Source of the DNA: Gammaproteobacteria bacterium
Lineage (GTDB): Bacteria; Pseudomonadota; Gammaproteobacteria; DSM-19610
Length of the DNA stretch: 64,000 nucleotides
Assembly: GCA_026197075.1 (NCBI GenBank)
Contig: JAPHQV010000027.1
Coordinates: 1-64,000, forward strand
Direction of reading: 5' to 3'
Made by a program: the position numbers and the translations under genes. Of the stretch, positions 35,234 through 45,526 are shown in pieces (the stretch's first letter is position 1; the number at the start of each line of letters is the position of its first letter). The notes below the pieces were generated by a model. The model saw only the letters and a list, made by a program, of their open reading frames with translations, had not been told where the DNA came from and made no database searches.

Positions 35234-37273
35234 ATGAACGAGTCGCCCCGCCGCATCCTGGTCACCAGTGCCCTGCCGTACGCCAATGGTTCCATCCACC
35301 TGGGCCACCTGGTGGAATACATCCAGACGGACATCTGGGTTCGCTTTCAGAAAATGCGCGGGCATGCATGCTACTACGTTTGTGCCGATGATGCCCACGG
35401 CACCCCCATCATGCTGCGTGCCCAGACCGAGGGCATTTCCCCCGAGGACCTGATCGCCCGCGTGGGCGAGGAGCACCGCGCCGATTTTCGCGACTTCCAG
35501 GTTGGCTTCGATCATTACCACAGCACCCACTCGGAGGAGAACCGGGAACTGGCGACGCGCATCTACCGTGCCCTCCAGGCGGGCGGCCACATCAAGACCC
35601 GCACCATCACCCAGGCCTACGATCCCGAGAAGGAGATGTTCCTGCCGGACCGTTTCATCAAGGGGGAGTGCCCGCGATGCGGTGCCGCCGACCAGTACGG
35701 CGATTCCTGCGAGGCCTGTGGCGCCACCTATGCCCCCACGGACCTGAAGAACCCGCGCTCCGCCATCTCCGGCGCCACACCGGTGGAACGGGACTCGGAA
35801 CATTACTTCTTCCAGCTCGGCGACTTCGGAGACATGCTGAAGAAATGGACGCGCGCCGGCCACCTGCAACCGGAAGTGGCCAACAAGCTCGGGGAATGGT
35901 TCCAGGATGGACTGCGCGACTGGGATATTTCCCGCGACGCGCCCTACTTCGGTTTCGAGATCCCCGATGCACCCGGCAAGTACTTCTACGTCTGGCTGGA
36001 TGCGCCCATCGGCTATATGGCCAGCTTCAAGGCCCTGTGTAACAAAACCGGGCTCGACTTCGAGAGTTTCTGGGGCCGCGACAGCGATGCCGAGCTGTAC
36101 CATTTCATCGGCAAGGACATCATCTATTTCCATGCCCTGTTCTGGCCCGCCATGCTGGAAGGCGCCGGCTTCCGCACCCCGAGCGCCATCTTCGCCCACG
36201 GCTTCCTGACGGTGAACGGACAGAAGATGTCCAAATCGCGTGGCACCTTCATCAAGGCGCGCACCTACCTGGACCATCTCAACCCCGAGTACCTGCGCTA
36301 CTACTTCGCCGCCAAGCTGTCCGCCGGCGTGGACGATCTCGATCTCAGCCTCGAGGATTTCACCCAGCGCGTGAACGCCGACCTGGTGGGCAAGGTGGTA
36401 AACATCGCCAGCCGCTGCGCCGGCTTCATCGGCAAGCTGTCCGGCGGCAAGCTCGCCGCCGAGTTGCCCGACCCGGAGCTGTACGACACCTTCGCGCGTT
36501 GCGAAGCCGAGATCGCCGGCCTGTACGAGCAGCGCGAATTCGGCCACGCCATGCGCGAGATCATGGCCCTGGCCGACCGCGCCAACCAATACATCGATGA
36601 GCAGAAGCCCTGGGTGCTGGCCAAGCAGGAAGGCCAGGAGTCCCGGGTACAGGCCATCTGCACCCAGGGACTGAACCTGTTCCGGGTACTGATGACCTAC
36701 CTGAAGCCGGTGCTGCCGACCATGGCCGGGCAGGTGGAAGCATTCCTGCAAATCGAACCCTTGACCTGGGACAGTGTAGCGACACCAGTCCTTGGTCATA
36801 CTATCGCCCCATTCAAGCCCTTGATGACGCGCATCGATCCCGCCGCCATCGAGGCCATGACCAGCGCCTCGCGCGAAGATCTGGCCACCACCGCTGAACC
36901 GGCCGCGGAAACCGCCTCCGCGCCTCCACGCGATCCCATTGCCGAGACCATCGGCATCGAGGATTTCGCCAAACTCGACCTGCGCGTCGTACGCATACTC
37001 AAGGCCGGTGCCGTGGAAGGGGCTGACAAGCTGTTGCAGCTCACCCTGGACATCGGCGGCGGCGAGACCCGCAATGTGTTCGCCGGTATCAAGCAGGCCT
37101 ATGCCCCCGCGGACCTGGAGGGCAAGATGACGGTCATGGTGGCCAACCTGGCACCGCGCAAGATGAAGTTCGGCGTCTCCGAGGGCATGGTGCTGGCCGC
37201 CGGCCCCGGCGGCGAGGAGCTGTGGGTGTTGCACCCCGACGAAGGTGCGCAACCGGGGATGCGAGTGAAGTGA
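35234..37273 (+). CDS. metG: Methionyl-tRNA synthetase
   Basis: Charges tRNA-Met. The 679-aa protein has the HLGH form of the HIGH motif (22-25), a zinc knuckle region with [23 protein letters not shown] in [12 protein letters not shown] (about residue 330), an anticodon-binding helical domain, and a C-terminal Trbp111-like tRNA-binding domain (about 575-679, [20 protein letters not shown]). The fused C-terminal domain indicates a dimeric type as in E. coli. It is divergent from apbC and followed by a repeat element. Confidence 0.97.
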   Translation: MNESPRRILVTSALPYANGSIHLGHLVEYIQTDIWVRFQKMRGHACYYVCADDAHGTPIMLRAQTEGISPEDLIARVGEEHRADFRDFQVGFDHYHSTHSEENRELATRIYRALQAGGHIKTRTITQAYDPEKEMFLPDRFIKGECPRCGAADQYGDSCEACGATYAPTDLKNPRSAISGATPVERDSEHYFFQLGDFGDMLKKWTRAGHLQPEVANKLGEWFQDGLRDWDISRDAPYFGFEIPDAPGKYFYVWLDAPIGYMASFKALCNKTGLDFESFWGRDSDAELYHFIGKDIIYFHALFWPAMLEGAGFRTPSAIFAHGFLTVNGQKMSKSRGTFIKARTYLDHLNPEYLRYYFAAKLSAGVDDLDLSLEDFTQRVNADLVGKVVNIASRCAGFIGKLSGGKLAAELPDPELYDTFARCEAEIAGLYEQREFGHAMREIMALADRANQYIDEQKPWVLAKQEGQESRVQAICTQGLNLFRVLMTYLKPVLPTMAGQVEAFLQIEPLTWDSVATPVLGHTIAPFKPLMTRIDPAAIEAMTSASREDLATTAEPAAETASAPPRDPIAETIGIEDFAKLDLRVVRILKAGAVEGADKLLQLTLDIGGGETRNVFAGIKQAYAPADLEGKMTVMVANLAPRKMKFGVSEGMVLAAGPGGEELWVLHPDEGAQPGMRVK

Positions 37274-37280
37274 AAGGCTT

Positions 37281-37424
37281 ATTCACCGCAAGGACGCAAA
37301 GGACGCAGAGAAATACCAGCAAGGTCGGGGTGTTGCCTCATCCCTCCTAATTGGTATACAGGTAGGGATTGCCATTGTGATACACAAGGATCTGCTTTGC
37401 GTACTTTGCGTCTTTGCGGTGAAT
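37281..37424. repeat. Imperfect inverted repeat, CGCAAAG family
   Basis: Left arm ATTCACCGCAAGGACGCAAA (from 37281) and right arm ending TTTGCGGTGAAT (to 37424) are imperfect complements across a spacer of about 80 bases. The arms match the style of the 7240-7343 element (CACCGCAAAG, CGCAAAG units). It fills the metG-rsxA gap. Confidence 0.7.
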
Positions 37425-37465
37425 CGATCTTACTGGCCTGGCACACACCGGGATAAGCAACCTAT

Positions 37466-38047
37466 ATGACCGAATTCTTTCTCATCCTGATCAGTACCGT
37501 GCTGGTGAACAATTTCGTGCTGGTGCAGTTCCTCGGCCTGTGCCCCTTCATGGGTGTGTCGCGCAAGCTGGAGACCGCCACCGGCATGGCGCTGGCCACC
37601 ACCTTCGTGCTGACCCTGTCCTCGGTGTGCAGTTACCTGGCCAACGAATACCTGCTGGCGCCACTGGGGCTGGAATACCTGCGCACCATCACCTTCATCC
37701 TGGTCATCGCCGTGGTGGTACAGCTCACCGAGATGTTCGTGCACAAGACCAGCCCCCTGCTCTACCAGGTGCTGGGTATCTTCCTGCCGTTGATCACCAC
37801 CAACTGCGCCGTGCTCGGCGTGGCCCTGCTCAATGTGCAGCACCAGCACGGCTTCCTGCAGTCCGCCGTGTATGGCTTCGGTGCGGCGCTGGGTTTCTCG
37901 TTGGTATTGATCCTGTTTGCCGCCATGCGCGAACGCATTGCCGTGGGCGATGCGCCGCGGGCCTTCAAGGGCCCGGCCCTCGCCCTGATCACCGCCGGCC
38001 TGATGTCACTGGCCTTCATGGGCTTCTCGGGCCTGGTCAAGGGCTAG
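37466..38047 (+). CDS. rsxA: Rnf/Rsx electron transport complex subunit A
   Basis: Integral membrane subunit of the ferredoxin:NAD+ oxidoreductase (Rnf) or SoxR-reducing (Rsx) complex, 193 aa, about six spans. The first span has [18 protein letters not shown] and a later one [16 protein letters not shown], both carrying the conserved Cys that flank an Fe-S site between RsxA and RsxE. It opens the rsxABCDGE-nth operon. Confidence 0.96.
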   Translation: MTEFFLILISTVLVNNFVLVQFLGLCPFMGVSRKLETATGMALATTFVLTLSSVCSYLANEYLLAPLGLEYLRTITFILVIAVVVQLTEMFVHKTSPLLYQVLGIFLPLITTNCAVLGVALLNVQHQHGFLQSAVYGFGAALGFSLVLILFAAMRERIAVGDAPRAFKGPALALITAGLMSLAFMGFSGLVKG

Positions 38048-38054
38048 CCCGGGC

Positions 38055-38660
38055 ATGGAACTGCTCGCGGCCTACCCCATCCTCGCCGCCATGCTGGCGC
38101 TCGGCGTGCTGGGTGGGCTGTTCGGCCTGATGCTGGGCTTTGCCGCCATCCGTTTCCATGTGGAGTCGGATCCGGTGGTGGACCAGATCGACGCCATCCT
38201 GCCCCAAACCCAGTGCGGTCAGTGCGGTTTTCCCGGCTGTCGTCCCTATGCCGAGGCCATCGCCGCCGGCACGGCGGAAATCAACCAGTGCCCGCCCGGG
38301 GGCGAAGCCGGCATCCGCGCCCTGGCCGACCTGCTGGGCCGTGATTTCGTGCCCCTCAACGAGGAGCACGGCGAACACAAGGGCAAGCGTGTCGCCATCA
38401 TCGACGAGAAAGTCTGTATCGGCTGCACCCTGTGCATCCAGGCGTGTCCGGTGGATGCCATCCTCGGCGCCGCCAAGCAGATGCACACGGTCATCGAAAG
38501 CGAATGCACCGGCTGCGAACTGTGCGTGGCACCCTGCCCGGTGGACTGCATCCACATGGTACCGGTCGAGACCGATGTCGAATCCTGGAAGTGGCCCAGC
38601 CCCGATGACCAGGCCAGCGACATGAACCTGCGGGAACTCATCCAGGCGGCGAAGGTATGA
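38055..38660 (+). CDS. rsxB: Rnf/Rsx electron transport complex subunit B
   Basis: Membrane-anchored ferredoxin-like subunit, 201 aa. It has an N-terminal span (about 6-25), a four-Cys cluster ([20 protein letters not shown] ... INQCPPGG), and two [4Fe-4S] ferredoxin motifs ([16 protein letters not shown] and [16 protein letters not shown]). It likely receives electrons from or passes them to soluble ferredoxin. The stop overlaps rsxC by 4 bases. Confidence 0.95.
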   Translation: MELLAAYPILAAMLALGVLGGLFGLMLGFAAIRFHVESDPVVDQIDAILPQTQCGQCGFPGCRPYAEAIAAGTAEINQCPPGGEAGIRALADLLGRDFVPLNEEHGEHKGKRVAIIDEKVCIGCTLCIQACPVDAILGAAKQMHTVIESECTGCELCVAPCPVDCIHMVPVETDVESWKWPSPDDQASDMNLRELIQAAKV

Positions 38661-40321
38661 GCTACGACTTCAGCCACCTGCATCGCTTTCCCGGCGGCCT
38701 GCGCCTGGCGTCCCACAAGGACCTCAGCACCACCCGGCCGATCGCGCACCTGCCCCTGCCCAGGCGGCTGACCCTGCCCCTGTCCCAACACATTGGCCTT
38801 CCCGCCGTGCCACTGGTCGAGGCCGGCGAGCGGGTCTACAAGGGGCAGATGATTGCCGCCGCCGAGGGGTATATCAGCGCCCCGGTGCATGCCAGCAGCT
38901 CCGGCACGGTGGTGGCCATCGCCGAACTCCCGATACCACATCCCTCCGGCCTGTCCGCCCCCTGTATCGTCATCGATACCGATGGCAAGGATGAATGGTT
39001 GCCCACACTCGCCGGGGTGGATGACGTCCTGCAGCGGGACCCCGCCGAACTGCGCAACCTGATCCGCAATGCCGGCATCGTTGGCCTGGGCGGAGCCGGG
39101 TTCCCCGCCTCGGTGAAACTCAACACCGGACTCGAACGCAGGATCGACCTGCTGGTGCTCAACGGTGCCGAGTGCGAACCCTATATCAGCTGCGATGACC
39201 TGCTCATGCGCGAGCGCGCCGCGGACATCATTGCGGGGCTGCGCATCCTGCGTCATGTGCTGAATGCCGCCCAGTGCGTCATCGGCGTGGAGGACAACAA
39301 GCCAGAGGCCATGGAAGCCCTGCGCGCAGCCCTGGCACAGGGTCCGGACGAGGGCATCCAGGTGGTGGCCGTGCCCACCCGTTACCCCGCCGGCGGCGAA
39401 AAACAGCTCATCCAGGTGCTCACCGGCCTCGAAGTCCCGAGCCAGGGCCTGCCGGCAGACCTGGGTATTCTTTGCCACAATGTGGGCACGGCTGCGGCCG
39501 TGTACCAGGCCCTGACCCGTGGCCATCCCCTGGTATCCCGTATCGTCACCGTCAGTGGCGATGGCGTCACCGAGCCGTGCAACGTCGAAGTGCCCATCGG
39601 CACCCCCATCGCCGAGCTCATCGCCTTTTGCGGCGGCTACACCCGGGATGTGCGGCGCCTGCTCATGGGCGGCCCCATGATGGGCATCGCGTTGCCCAGC
39701 GACCAGTTGCCGGTAATCAAGACCTGCAACTGCATCCTGGCCGCAACGGATGCCACCCTGGCTCCAACGAAGCCGCAACTGCCTTGTATCCGCTGCAGTG
39801 AATGCGCCGTGGCCTGCCCCGCGAATCTGTTGCCGCAACAGCTCTACTGGCATGCCCATGCACGCGACCTGGACGCGGTGCAGGAATACGACCTGTTCGA
39901 TTGTATCGAATGTGGCTGTTGCGCCCAGGTGTGTCCCAGCCACATCCCGCTGGTGCAATATTTCCGTTACGCCAAGACCGAAATCTGGGATCAGGAGCGT
40001 GAACGCGAGAAGGCCGACCTCGCCCGCCTGCGTCACGAATTCCGTCTCGAACGCCTGGAACGGGAGAAGCGCGAGAAGGCTGAACGCCACAAACAGAAGC
40101 GCAAGGCACTGGATACCCCGGCGGGCGATGACGACCCCAGGAAGGCCGCCATCGCCGCTGCCCTGGAACGGGTCAAGGCCCGCAAGTCCGTGGCCGACGA
40201 AGTGCCCCGCAACACCGACAATCTCACGCCCGAGCAACAGCGCCAGATCGAGGAGGCCAATCGCCGCCGTGCCGCCGCCCGGAGCCACAAGGCCGACACC
40301 GACAATGGAGCGCAGGACTGA
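38657..40321 (+). CDS. rsxC: Rnf/Rsx electron transport complex subunit C
   Basis: Peripheral cytoplasmic subunit with FMN/NADH-binding region, 554 aa. The glycine-rich [13 protein letters not shown] and [13 protein letters not shown] blocks resemble the NuoF nucleotide site, and two [4Fe-4S] motifs follow ([20 protein letters not shown] and [17 protein letters not shown]). The C-terminus (about 445-554) is a charged helical tail ([20 protein letters not shown]), shorter than the repeat tail of E. coli RsxC (740 aa). It overlaps rsxB by 4 bases and rsxD by 1. Confidence 0.95.
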   Translation: MSYDFSHLHRFPGGLRLASHKDLSTTRPIAHLPLPRRLTLPLSQHIGLPAVPLVEAGERVYKGQMIAAAEGYISAPVHASSSGTVVAIAELPIPHPSGLSAPCIVIDTDGKDEWLPTLAGVDDVLQRDPAELRNLIRNAGIVGLGGAGFPASVKLNTGLERRIDLLVLNGAECEPYISCDDLLMRERAADIIAGLRILRHVLNAAQCVIGVEDNKPEAMEALRAALAQGPDEGIQVVAVPTRYPAGGEKQLIQVLTGLEVPSQGLPADLGILCHNVGTAAAVYQALTRGHPLVSRIVTVSGDGVTEPCNVEVPIGTPIAELIAFCGGYTRDVRRLLMGGPMMGIALPSDQLPVIKTCNCILAATDATLAPTKPQLPCIRCSECAVACPANLLPQQLYWHAHARDLDAVQEYDLFDCIECGCCAQVCPSHIPLVQYFRYAKTEIWDQEREREKADLARLRHEFRLERLEREKREKAERHKQKRKALDTPAGDDDPRKAAIAAALERVKARKSVADEVPRNTDNLTPEQQRQIEEANRRRAAARSHKADTDNGAQD

Positions 40322-41352
40322 TGGATTTTCCCACCCCCAGCTCTCCCCATCTCCCGGTGCCGTCCCGGGTGGCGCGCATGATGCAACTCCTCATGCTCGC
40401 CCTGTTGCCCGGCATTCTCTGCGCCTGGTGGGTGCTGGGCTGGGGTGTGCTCATCAACCTGCTGCTCGCGGGTGTGACGGCGGTGGCGGCCGAGGCCCTG
40501 GTGCTGCGCCTGCGCGGCCGCCCGGTATTGCCCACCCTGACGGACTTCACTGCCCCGGTCACTGGATTGCTGCTGGCCCTGGCGTTGCCACCGCTGGCAC
40601 CATGGTGGATCGCGGTCCTCGGCACCCTGTTCGCCATCGTACTCGCCAAACACCTCTATGGCGGTCTTGGTTACAACCCCTTCAACCCGGCCATGATCGG
40701 CTACGTGGTACTGCTGATCTCTTTCCCGCGAGAGATGACCCTGTGGGTGCCACCCGCCTCGCTGGGGGGTACAACCCTGGACCTGGTCGACAGCCTGCGG
40801 CTGGTGTTCACCGGCGCCCTGCCACCCAATCTTGGCATCGACGCGCTCACCGCAGCCACGCCGCTCGACAGCATGAAGACGCGGCTGGGACTCAGCGAAA
40901 CACTGTCGGAAATCACCTCCAGCCCCCTGTTCGGGAACTATGGCGGCACCGGTTGGGAATGGATCAATTTCTGGTTCCTGGTGGGGGGACTGGTGCTCCT
41001 CTACTTCAAGGTAATCCGCTGGCAGATCCCGGTGGCCATGCTGGGCACCCTGTTCCTGGTCTCCGGCCTGTTCCACCTGGGCGATTCGGACCAGTACGCC
41101 TCGCCACTGTTTCACCTGTTCAGTGGCGCCAGCATGCTCGGTGCCTTCTTCATTGCAACCGATCCCGTGTCCGCCGCCACCACGACACGTGGCCGCCTCT
41201 ATTTCGGCGCCGGTATCGGCCTGCTGGTGTATATCATCCGCACCTGGGGCGGCTATCCCGATGGTGTGGCCTTTGCCGTGCTGCTCATGAACATGGCGGC
41301 ACCCACCATCGATTACTACACCCGGCCGCGCAGCTTCGGGCACAAGGGCTGA
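40321..41352 (+). CDS. rsxD: Rnf/Rsx electron transport complex subunit D
   Basis: Integral membrane subunit with covalently bound FMN, 343 aa, eight to nine spans. The FMN threonine is expected in DALTAATPLDSMKT, the family's TxATPL site. FNPAMIGYVVLLISFPREMT and the C-terminal TDPVSAATTTRGRLYFGAGI block are typical. Start overlaps the rsxC stop by one base; rsxG follows after 1 base. Confidence 0.95.
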   Translation: MDFPTPSSPHLPVPSRVARMMQLLMLALLPGILCAWWVLGWGVLINLLLAGVTAVAAEALVLRLRGRPVLPTLTDFTAPVTGLLLALALPPLAPWWIAVLGTLFAIVLAKHLYGGLGYNPFNPAMIGYVVLLISFPREMTLWVPPASLGGTTLDLVDSLRLVFTGALPPNLGIDALTAATPLDSMKTRLGLSETLSEITSSPLFGNYGGTGWEWINFWFLVGGLVLLYFKVIRWQIPVAMLGTLFLVSGLFHLGDSDQYASPLFHLFSGASMLGAFFIATDPVSAATTTRGRLYFGAGIGLLVYIIRTWGGYPDGVAFAVLLMNMAAPTIDYYTRPRSFGHKG

Positions 41353-41353
41353 C

Positions 41354-42007
41354 ATGCGTTACCGCACCGTTCTGTTCACCGGTATCCTGTTGAGCCTGTT
41401 CACCGTCATCGGCGCGACACTGGTGGCCTACACCTTCGAGAACACCAAGGCACGCATTGCCGCCAATGAGCGCGCTTCCCTGCTACGCAACCTGCATGTA
41501 CTGTTACCACCGGACAGTCACACCAACGACCTGTTCCGCGATGTCATCGAGGTGCAGGATCCCACCCTGCTCGGCAGCCGTGATCCCGTACAAGTCTATC
41601 GTGCGCGTCGCAATGGCGAACCGGTGGCACTGGTGATGACACCGGAGGCACCGGATGGATACAGCGGTGCCATCCGGCTGTTGGTGGGCATCGATCCCGA
41701 AGGCACACTGATCGGTGTGCGGGTGCTCAGTCACCGGGAAACCCCGGGGCTGGGCGATGCCATCGAGGCCGAACGCAGCGACTGGATCCTCGATTTCGAT
41801 GGCCGCAGTCTCGGCAATCCACCCGCCGACCAGTGGCGGGTACGCCGCGATGGCGGGGTCTTCGACCAGTTCAGCGGCGCCACGGTAACCCCGCGCGCGG
41901 TGGTGAATGCAGTGCGTAAAAGCCTGATATACTTCGAACGGCACCGCGACGAGCTGTTCGAACCACTGGAATCGGACGCAGAAGAGGAGGTTGAAGAGCA
42001 TGGCTGA
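41354..42007 (+). CDS. rsxG: Rnf/Rsx electron transport complex subunit G
   Basis: Periplasmic flavoprotein subunit with one N-terminal span (about 5-26), 217 aa. The covalent FMN threonine lies in [18 protein letters not shown], the SGATVT site. [17 protein letters not shown] is the conserved TPGLG block. It ends in an acidic tail and overlaps the rsxE start by 8 bases. Confidence 0.95.
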   Translation: MRYRTVLFTGILLSLFTVIGATLVAYTFENTKARIAANERASLLRNLHVLLPPDSHTNDLFRDVIEVQDPTLLGSRDPVQVYRARRNGEPVALVMTPEAPDGYSGAIRLLVGIDPEGTLIGVRVLSHRETPGLGDAIEAERSDWILDFDGRSLGNPPADQWRVRRDGGVFDQFSGATVTPRAVVNAVRKSLIYFERHRDELFEPLESDAEEEVEEHG

Positions 42008-42695
42008 AAGCGAACTCAAGACCATCGCCCGTGACGGCCTCTGGACCAACAATGTCGGCCTGGTGCAGCTGCTCGGCCTGTGTCCATTGCTGGCCATTAC
42101 CTCCAGCCTCGTGAACGCCATCGGCCTGGGACTCGCCACCACCTTCACCCTGGTGGTCTCCAGCGTGACCATCTCGCTGATCCGCAAGCTGGTGCGGCCC
42201 GAGGTGCGCATCCCGGTGTTCGTGGTAGTAATCGCCTCCACGGTGACCGTGGTGCAACTGGTGATGAACGCCTACTTCCACGAGCTGTACAAGATCCTCG
42301 GCATCTTCATCGCCCTGATCGTGACCAACTGCGCCATCATCGGCCGCGCCGAGGCCTTTGCCTCCAAGCAACCGGTACTGCCCGCCTTCATCGACGCCTT
42401 GACCATGGGCGTCGGTTTCACCCTGGTACTCATGGCCCTGGGCGGCATGCGCGAGATCATCGGCCAGGGAACCCTGTTCGCCAACGCCCATCTCATGTTC
42501 GGCGAAGCGGCGCGCGACCTCGGCGTCACCATCCTGGCTGATTATCGTGGTTTTCTCATCGCCATCCTGCCCCCGGGCGCCTTCATCGGCCTGGGCCTGC
42601 TCATTGCCCTCAAGAACATCATCGACGGTCGCCTGCAAGCCCGTCCCCGCAAGATCGAGGAACCCGAGGCCGCCCCCGCCAGCCAACCGGTATGA
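42000..42695 (+). CDS. rsxE: Rnf/Rsx electron transport complex subunit E
   Basis: Integral membrane subunit, 231 aa, homologous to RsxA, with about six spans. It has [20 protein letters not shown] and [18 protein letters not shown], including the paired Cys of the intramembrane cluster. The ATG at 42000 has GAGG upstream and matches the family start; a TTG three codons earlier is unlikely. The stop overlaps nth by 4 bases. Confidence 0.95.
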   Translation: MAESELKTIARDGLWTNNVGLVQLLGLCPLLAITSSLVNAIGLGLATTFTLVVSSVTISLIRKLVRPEVRIPVFVVVIASTVTVVQLVMNAYFHELYKILGIFIALIVTNCAIIGRAEAFASKQPVLPAFIDALTMGVGFTLVLMALGGMREIIGQGTLFANAHLMFGEAARDLGVTILADYRGFLIAILPPGAFIGLGLLIALKNIIDGRLQARPRKIEEPEAAPASQPV

Positions 42696-43327
42696 ACAAG
42701 CAGAAACGGATCGAGATCTTCACCCGCCTGCGCGCCGAAAATCCCGCCCCCACCACCGAGTTGCACTACAGTAATGAATTCCAGCTGCTGGTGGCGGTGG
42801 TTTTGTCGGCCCAGGCCACCGACAAGGGCGTCAACAAGGCCACCGCCGCGCTGTTCAAGAAGGTGAAGACCCCGGCGGCCATGCTCACGCTGGGCGAGGC
42901 GGGGCTGAAGGAACATATCAAGACCATCGGCCTGTTCAACACCAAGGCCAGAAACCTCATCAAGGCCTGCGAACTCCTGGTGGAAAAACATGGCGGCCAG
43001 GTCCCGCATGAACGTGCTGCCCTGGAGGCCCTGCCCGGCGTGGGCCGCAAGACCGCCAATGTCATCCTCAACACCGCCTTCGGCCAGCCTACCATCGCGG
43101 TGGACACCCACATCTTCCGCGTTTCAAACCGCACCGGCATCGCGCCCGGCAAGAACGTGGCAGAGGTGGAGCGCAAGCTGGAGAAGTTCACGCCGGAGGA
43201 ATTCCGCCAGGACGCCCATCACTGGCTCATCCTGCACGGACGCTATACCTGCATCGCCCGCAAGCCGCGCTGTGGCAGCTGTGTGATCGAGGACCTGTGC
43301 GAGTACAGGCACAAATCAGAGGACTGA
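42692..43327 (+). CDS. nth: Endonuclease III
   Basis: Base-excision repair glycosylase/AP lyase for oxidised pyrimidines, 211 aa. Catalytic Lys120 (GVGRKTANV) and Asp138 (VDTHIFR) and the [4Fe-4S] cysteines at 187, 194, 197 and 203 all fall at the E. coli positions. The helix-hairpin-helix lies around LPGVGRKTA. It is last in the rsx operon, a strongly conserved arrangement. Confidence 0.97.
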   Translation: MNKQKRIEIFTRLRAENPAPTTELHYSNEFQLLVAVVLSAQATDKGVNKATAALFKKVKTPAAMLTLGEAGLKEHIKTIGLFNTKARNLIKACELLVEKHGGQVPHERAALEALPGVGRKTANVILNTAFGQPTIAVDTHIFRVSNRTGIAPGKNVAEVERKLEKFTPEEFRQDAHHWLILHGRYTCIARKPRCGSCVIEDLCEYRHKSED

Positions 43328-43351
43328 ACCTTTCCAAGGAAACCCTGCTTT

Positions 43352-43385
43352 GTTCGTCATTCCCGCCTTCGCGGGAATGACGAAC
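43352..43385. repeat. dRS3-like stem-loop after nth
   Basis: 15-bp perfect arms (GTTCGTCATTCCCGC and complement) around a CTTC loop; contains ATTCCC-N8-GGGAAT at 43359-43378. It lies 25 bases after the nth stop between converging genes and could also serve as a transcription-stop or mRNA-end structure. Confidence 0.8.
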
Positions 43386-43416
43386 AGGAGATTAATCAGA
43401 GACTCCATAACGGGGA

Positions 43417-44397
43417 TCAATCGAGCCCGACCCCGTTGAAACATCCCTCGCCTTCCGTCACTTCCTGCATCTGCTCCGCGGTGCTCCGGTAGCGGGTGTC
43501 ATGCGGCTCCAGCCGCAGGGCGCGGACGGCTGCCTGGCGTGCCTGTGCGCCGCAGCCGCGCGCCGCCAGCACATGGGCGAGGTTGTTCCAGGCCATGGCC
43601 ATGTCTGGCTCACGTTTCAACAGTGAACGCAGTGCGATTTCCGCCTCCGCATAGCGACCCAGGGCGTAGTATGCGTTCGCCAGGCCGAACCAGCCTGCCG
43701 CCTGTTGCGGCCAGTGGCGCGTGGCCGTGACATAGGCTTCGGCGGCGATCTCCGACTGGCCGGTACTTTCCAGGGCATGGGCGGCCTGCAGCCAGGGCAG
43801 GGGCTGTGCAGTGGCGGGTAGCCTGTCCGGCGTGGTCACCACGAAAGCCCAGCGGCCGGCTCGGCGCCAGGTATGCTCGAAGCGCGCGAAGCCATTCACA
43901 TGACGCTCATGCAGGCCGGAGCGCAGGACGATCTCACCACGCGCCAGGTCATAGCCCACGATCACGGCATAGTGCCAATACGGCAGCCAGGAAAGACCCA
44001 GGTTCTGCAGCACCAGCACCGGCCGCCCAGCGGCCACTTCACGCAGGATCGCGTTCAGCTCGGGACGCAGGGAATAGGCCACCAGTCCGCGTGCCCGGGC
44101 CGCCGCCAGCATCTCCGCCTGCAGGCTGCCCTGCCGGGCCGGCACATAGACCTCGGGCACCAGTGCTGCGGGCTCCACCGGGATGCCCTGGTCCAGTAAC
44201 AGGGTAGCCAGGGCCGCGGGGCCACATTGATAGGCCTCTTGCGGGAAGAAGGGCACATCGACCAGCTCGACCTGTTCCGGCAACCCGGCCGGTGGGGATG
44301 CCTTCAACGAGCGGGTATGCGGCGTCAAGGCACAGCCAGCCAGCAGCAGGCTGACGAACAGTGCCGCCAGGCCGGTGGGAAAAGGGCCCGCGAGCAG
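43417..44397 (-). CDS. C39-like cysteine peptidase/TPR lipoprotein (PA2778 family)
   Basis: Envelope protein with a papain-like C39 domain and TPR repeats. VPFFPQEAYQCGPAALATLL holds the catalytic Cys, and WLPYWHYAVIVGYD the His; TPRs follow (about 215-300, AAGWFGLANAYYALGRYAEA, MAWNNLAHVLAARG). The in-frame stretch before the first ordinary start (TTG, 44328) encodes a hydrophobic segment ending LLAGC, a clear lipobox, so the true start is further upstream. No ATG, GTG or TTG exists there; a CTG at 44397, just after GGGGGG, is proposed and gives 326 aa with Cys22 as the lipid site. It follows the PA2779-type gene, as in Pseudomonas PA2778-PA2779. Confidence 0.75.
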   Translation of the reverse strand: MLAGPFPTGLAALFVSLLLAGCALTPHTRSLKASPPAGLPEQVELVDVPFFPQEAYQCGPAALATLLLDQGIPVEPAALVPEVYVPARQGSLQAEMLAAARARGLVAYSLRPELNAILREVAAGRPVLVLQNLGLSWLPYWHYAVIVGYDLARGEIVLRSGLHERHVNGFARFEHTWRRAGRWAFVVTTPDRLPATAQPLPWLQAAHALESTGQSEIAAEAYVTATRHWPQQAAGWFGLANAYYALGRYAEAEIALRSLLKREPDMAMAWNNLAHVLAARGCGAQARQAAVRALRLEPHDTRYRSTAEQMQEVTEGEGCFNGVGLD

Positions 44398-44411
44398 GGG
44401 TAACCCCCCGA

Positions 44412-44804
44412 CTAGTTGACCGGATGGATGAAGGGGAAGATGTCCGTGGCACCGATCACGTCGGTGATGACGAATACGACAAAGATCAACACGACGGCAC
44501 CCAGTACGCCCGAACCGGCAGGCAGGTCGCCAAGCCCCTCGGACAGCGCCGCGATCTCGGCATCGGTCATGCGCGTCACACGCTCGGCGGCCTGTAGCGG
44601 ATCCACGCCCATGTCGCTCAACTGCTGCTTCACTTCAGCGCGGGACAGGGTGGCGAGCAATTGCTCACGGTCCATCTGTACCTGTTCGGCAACCAGCAGC
44701 TGTTCGGTACCGACCATGCCCGCAAAGGCTGTACTTAAGGATCCAGCCGCGAGGGCCAGGGCGCATACGAGACCAAGCAGGAATTTAGCAGGATTGATCG
44801 ACAT
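44412..44804 (-). CDS. PA2779 family protein
   Basis: Exported 130-aa protein with a signal peptide (about 1-29, ending STAFAGM), a helical middle (LVAEQVQMDREQLLATLSRA, VKQQLSDMGVDPLQAAERVT) and a C-terminal membrane segment (about 99-116, GVLGAVVLIFVVFVITDVIG). It matches the PA2779-type family, which is paired with the PA2778-type peptidase. AAGGAG lies 7 bases before the ATG. Function unknown; the pair may form an envelope peptidase with a membrane partner. Confidence 0.82.
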   Translation of the reverse strand: MSINPAKFLLGLVCALALAAGSLSTAFAGMVGTEQLLVAEQVQMDREQLLATLSRAEVKQQLSDMGVDPLQAAERVTRMTDAEIAALSEGLGDLPAGSGVLGAVVLIFVVFVITDVIGATDIFPFIHPVN

Positions 44805-45111
44805 TTTATTCTCCTTGGGATGAGTGATACACGCGATCGCAGTAAGGCGTCCCCACGCTAGCGCCGTCCCCCTTGCCCGGTCAAGCACCCGGTGGGTAAC
44901 CTCGAGCATAGTGGCACAAGCAGCGGTGAATCCCAATCTGTCGCCAATCCACTACAAGATGGACTTGGGCGCCTTGACCCAGGCAGGATCCAGCTCCGAA
45001 TGAAAGTGGTATACTTCGAGACTCATTTATCCTTGCGACCTGCATGGCCATTCTGGACCTGTGTCCATTCGGCAGGCGCGACCCGTAACGATCAACTCTT
45101 AGGAGCCTGAC
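44805..45111. other. 307-base intergenic region between divergent genes
   Basis: Spacer between the PA2779-type gene (minus) and cytochrome c5 (plus). It has TATACT at 45010-45015, which could be a -10 for the cytochrome, but no matching -35. No tRNA, clear hairpin or open frame of note was seen. Confidence 0.5.
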
Positions 45112-45519
45112 ATGAAGCAGATCATCCTTGTCCTGACCGCCACCACTGCACTGCTGCTCGCCGCCTGCGGACAGCAGGAAGAGACCGCGCAGTCGGCTCC
45201 GCCAGTGTCCCCGACCGAAAGCGCCGCACCGCAAGCCACGGCGGCCGCACCGGAGGCACCCGCCAACGCAGCAGGCAAGAAGACCTACGGCATGACCTGT
45301 GCCATGTGCCACGCCTCCGGCGCCGCCGGCGCGCCCATTCCCGGCAACAAAGAGGAATGGGCCCCCCGTATCGCCCAGGGCATGGACGTACTGTACAAGC
45401 ATGCCATCGAGGGCTACACCGGCGAAAAGGGCATGATGCCCGCCAAGGGCGGCAACCCCTCCCTCAGCGACGAAAACACCATGGCCGCGGTCGATTACAT
45501 GGTGGATCTATCCAGGTAA
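45112..45519 (+). CDS. Lipoprotein cytochrome c5 family protein
   Basis: Monoheme class I c-type cytochrome, 135 aa, attached to the membrane by a lipobox LAAC (Cys19). A Pro/Ala-rich linker (about 25-55) leads to the heme site CAMCH (63-67), and a distal Met lies in KGMMPAKGG. The family carries electrons to terminal oxidases or reductases; here it converges on the nos cluster, so it is a candidate electron donor to NosZ or to an oxidase. TAGGAG precedes the ATG. Confidence 0.87.
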   Translation: MKQIILVLTATTALLLAACGQQEETAQSAPPVSPTESAAPQATAAAPEAPANAAGKKTYGMTCAMCHASGAAGAPIPGNKEEWAPRIAQGMDVLYKHAIEGYTGEKGMMPAKGGNPSLSDENTMAAVDYMVDLSR

Positions 45520-45526
45520 GCAACCG

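Noticed and set aside
35177-37252. A 691-codon minus-strand open frame
   Set aside because: Antisense to metG; a GC-rich codon-bias shadow with no recognisable motif.
38246-40288. A 680-codon minus-strand open frame
   Set aside because: Antisense to rsxB/rsxC, whose Fe-S motifs make them the real genes.
44974-45015. TTGACC and TATACT as a cytochrome c5 promoter
   Set aside because: The two boxes are 30 bases apart, far from the 16-18 needed.
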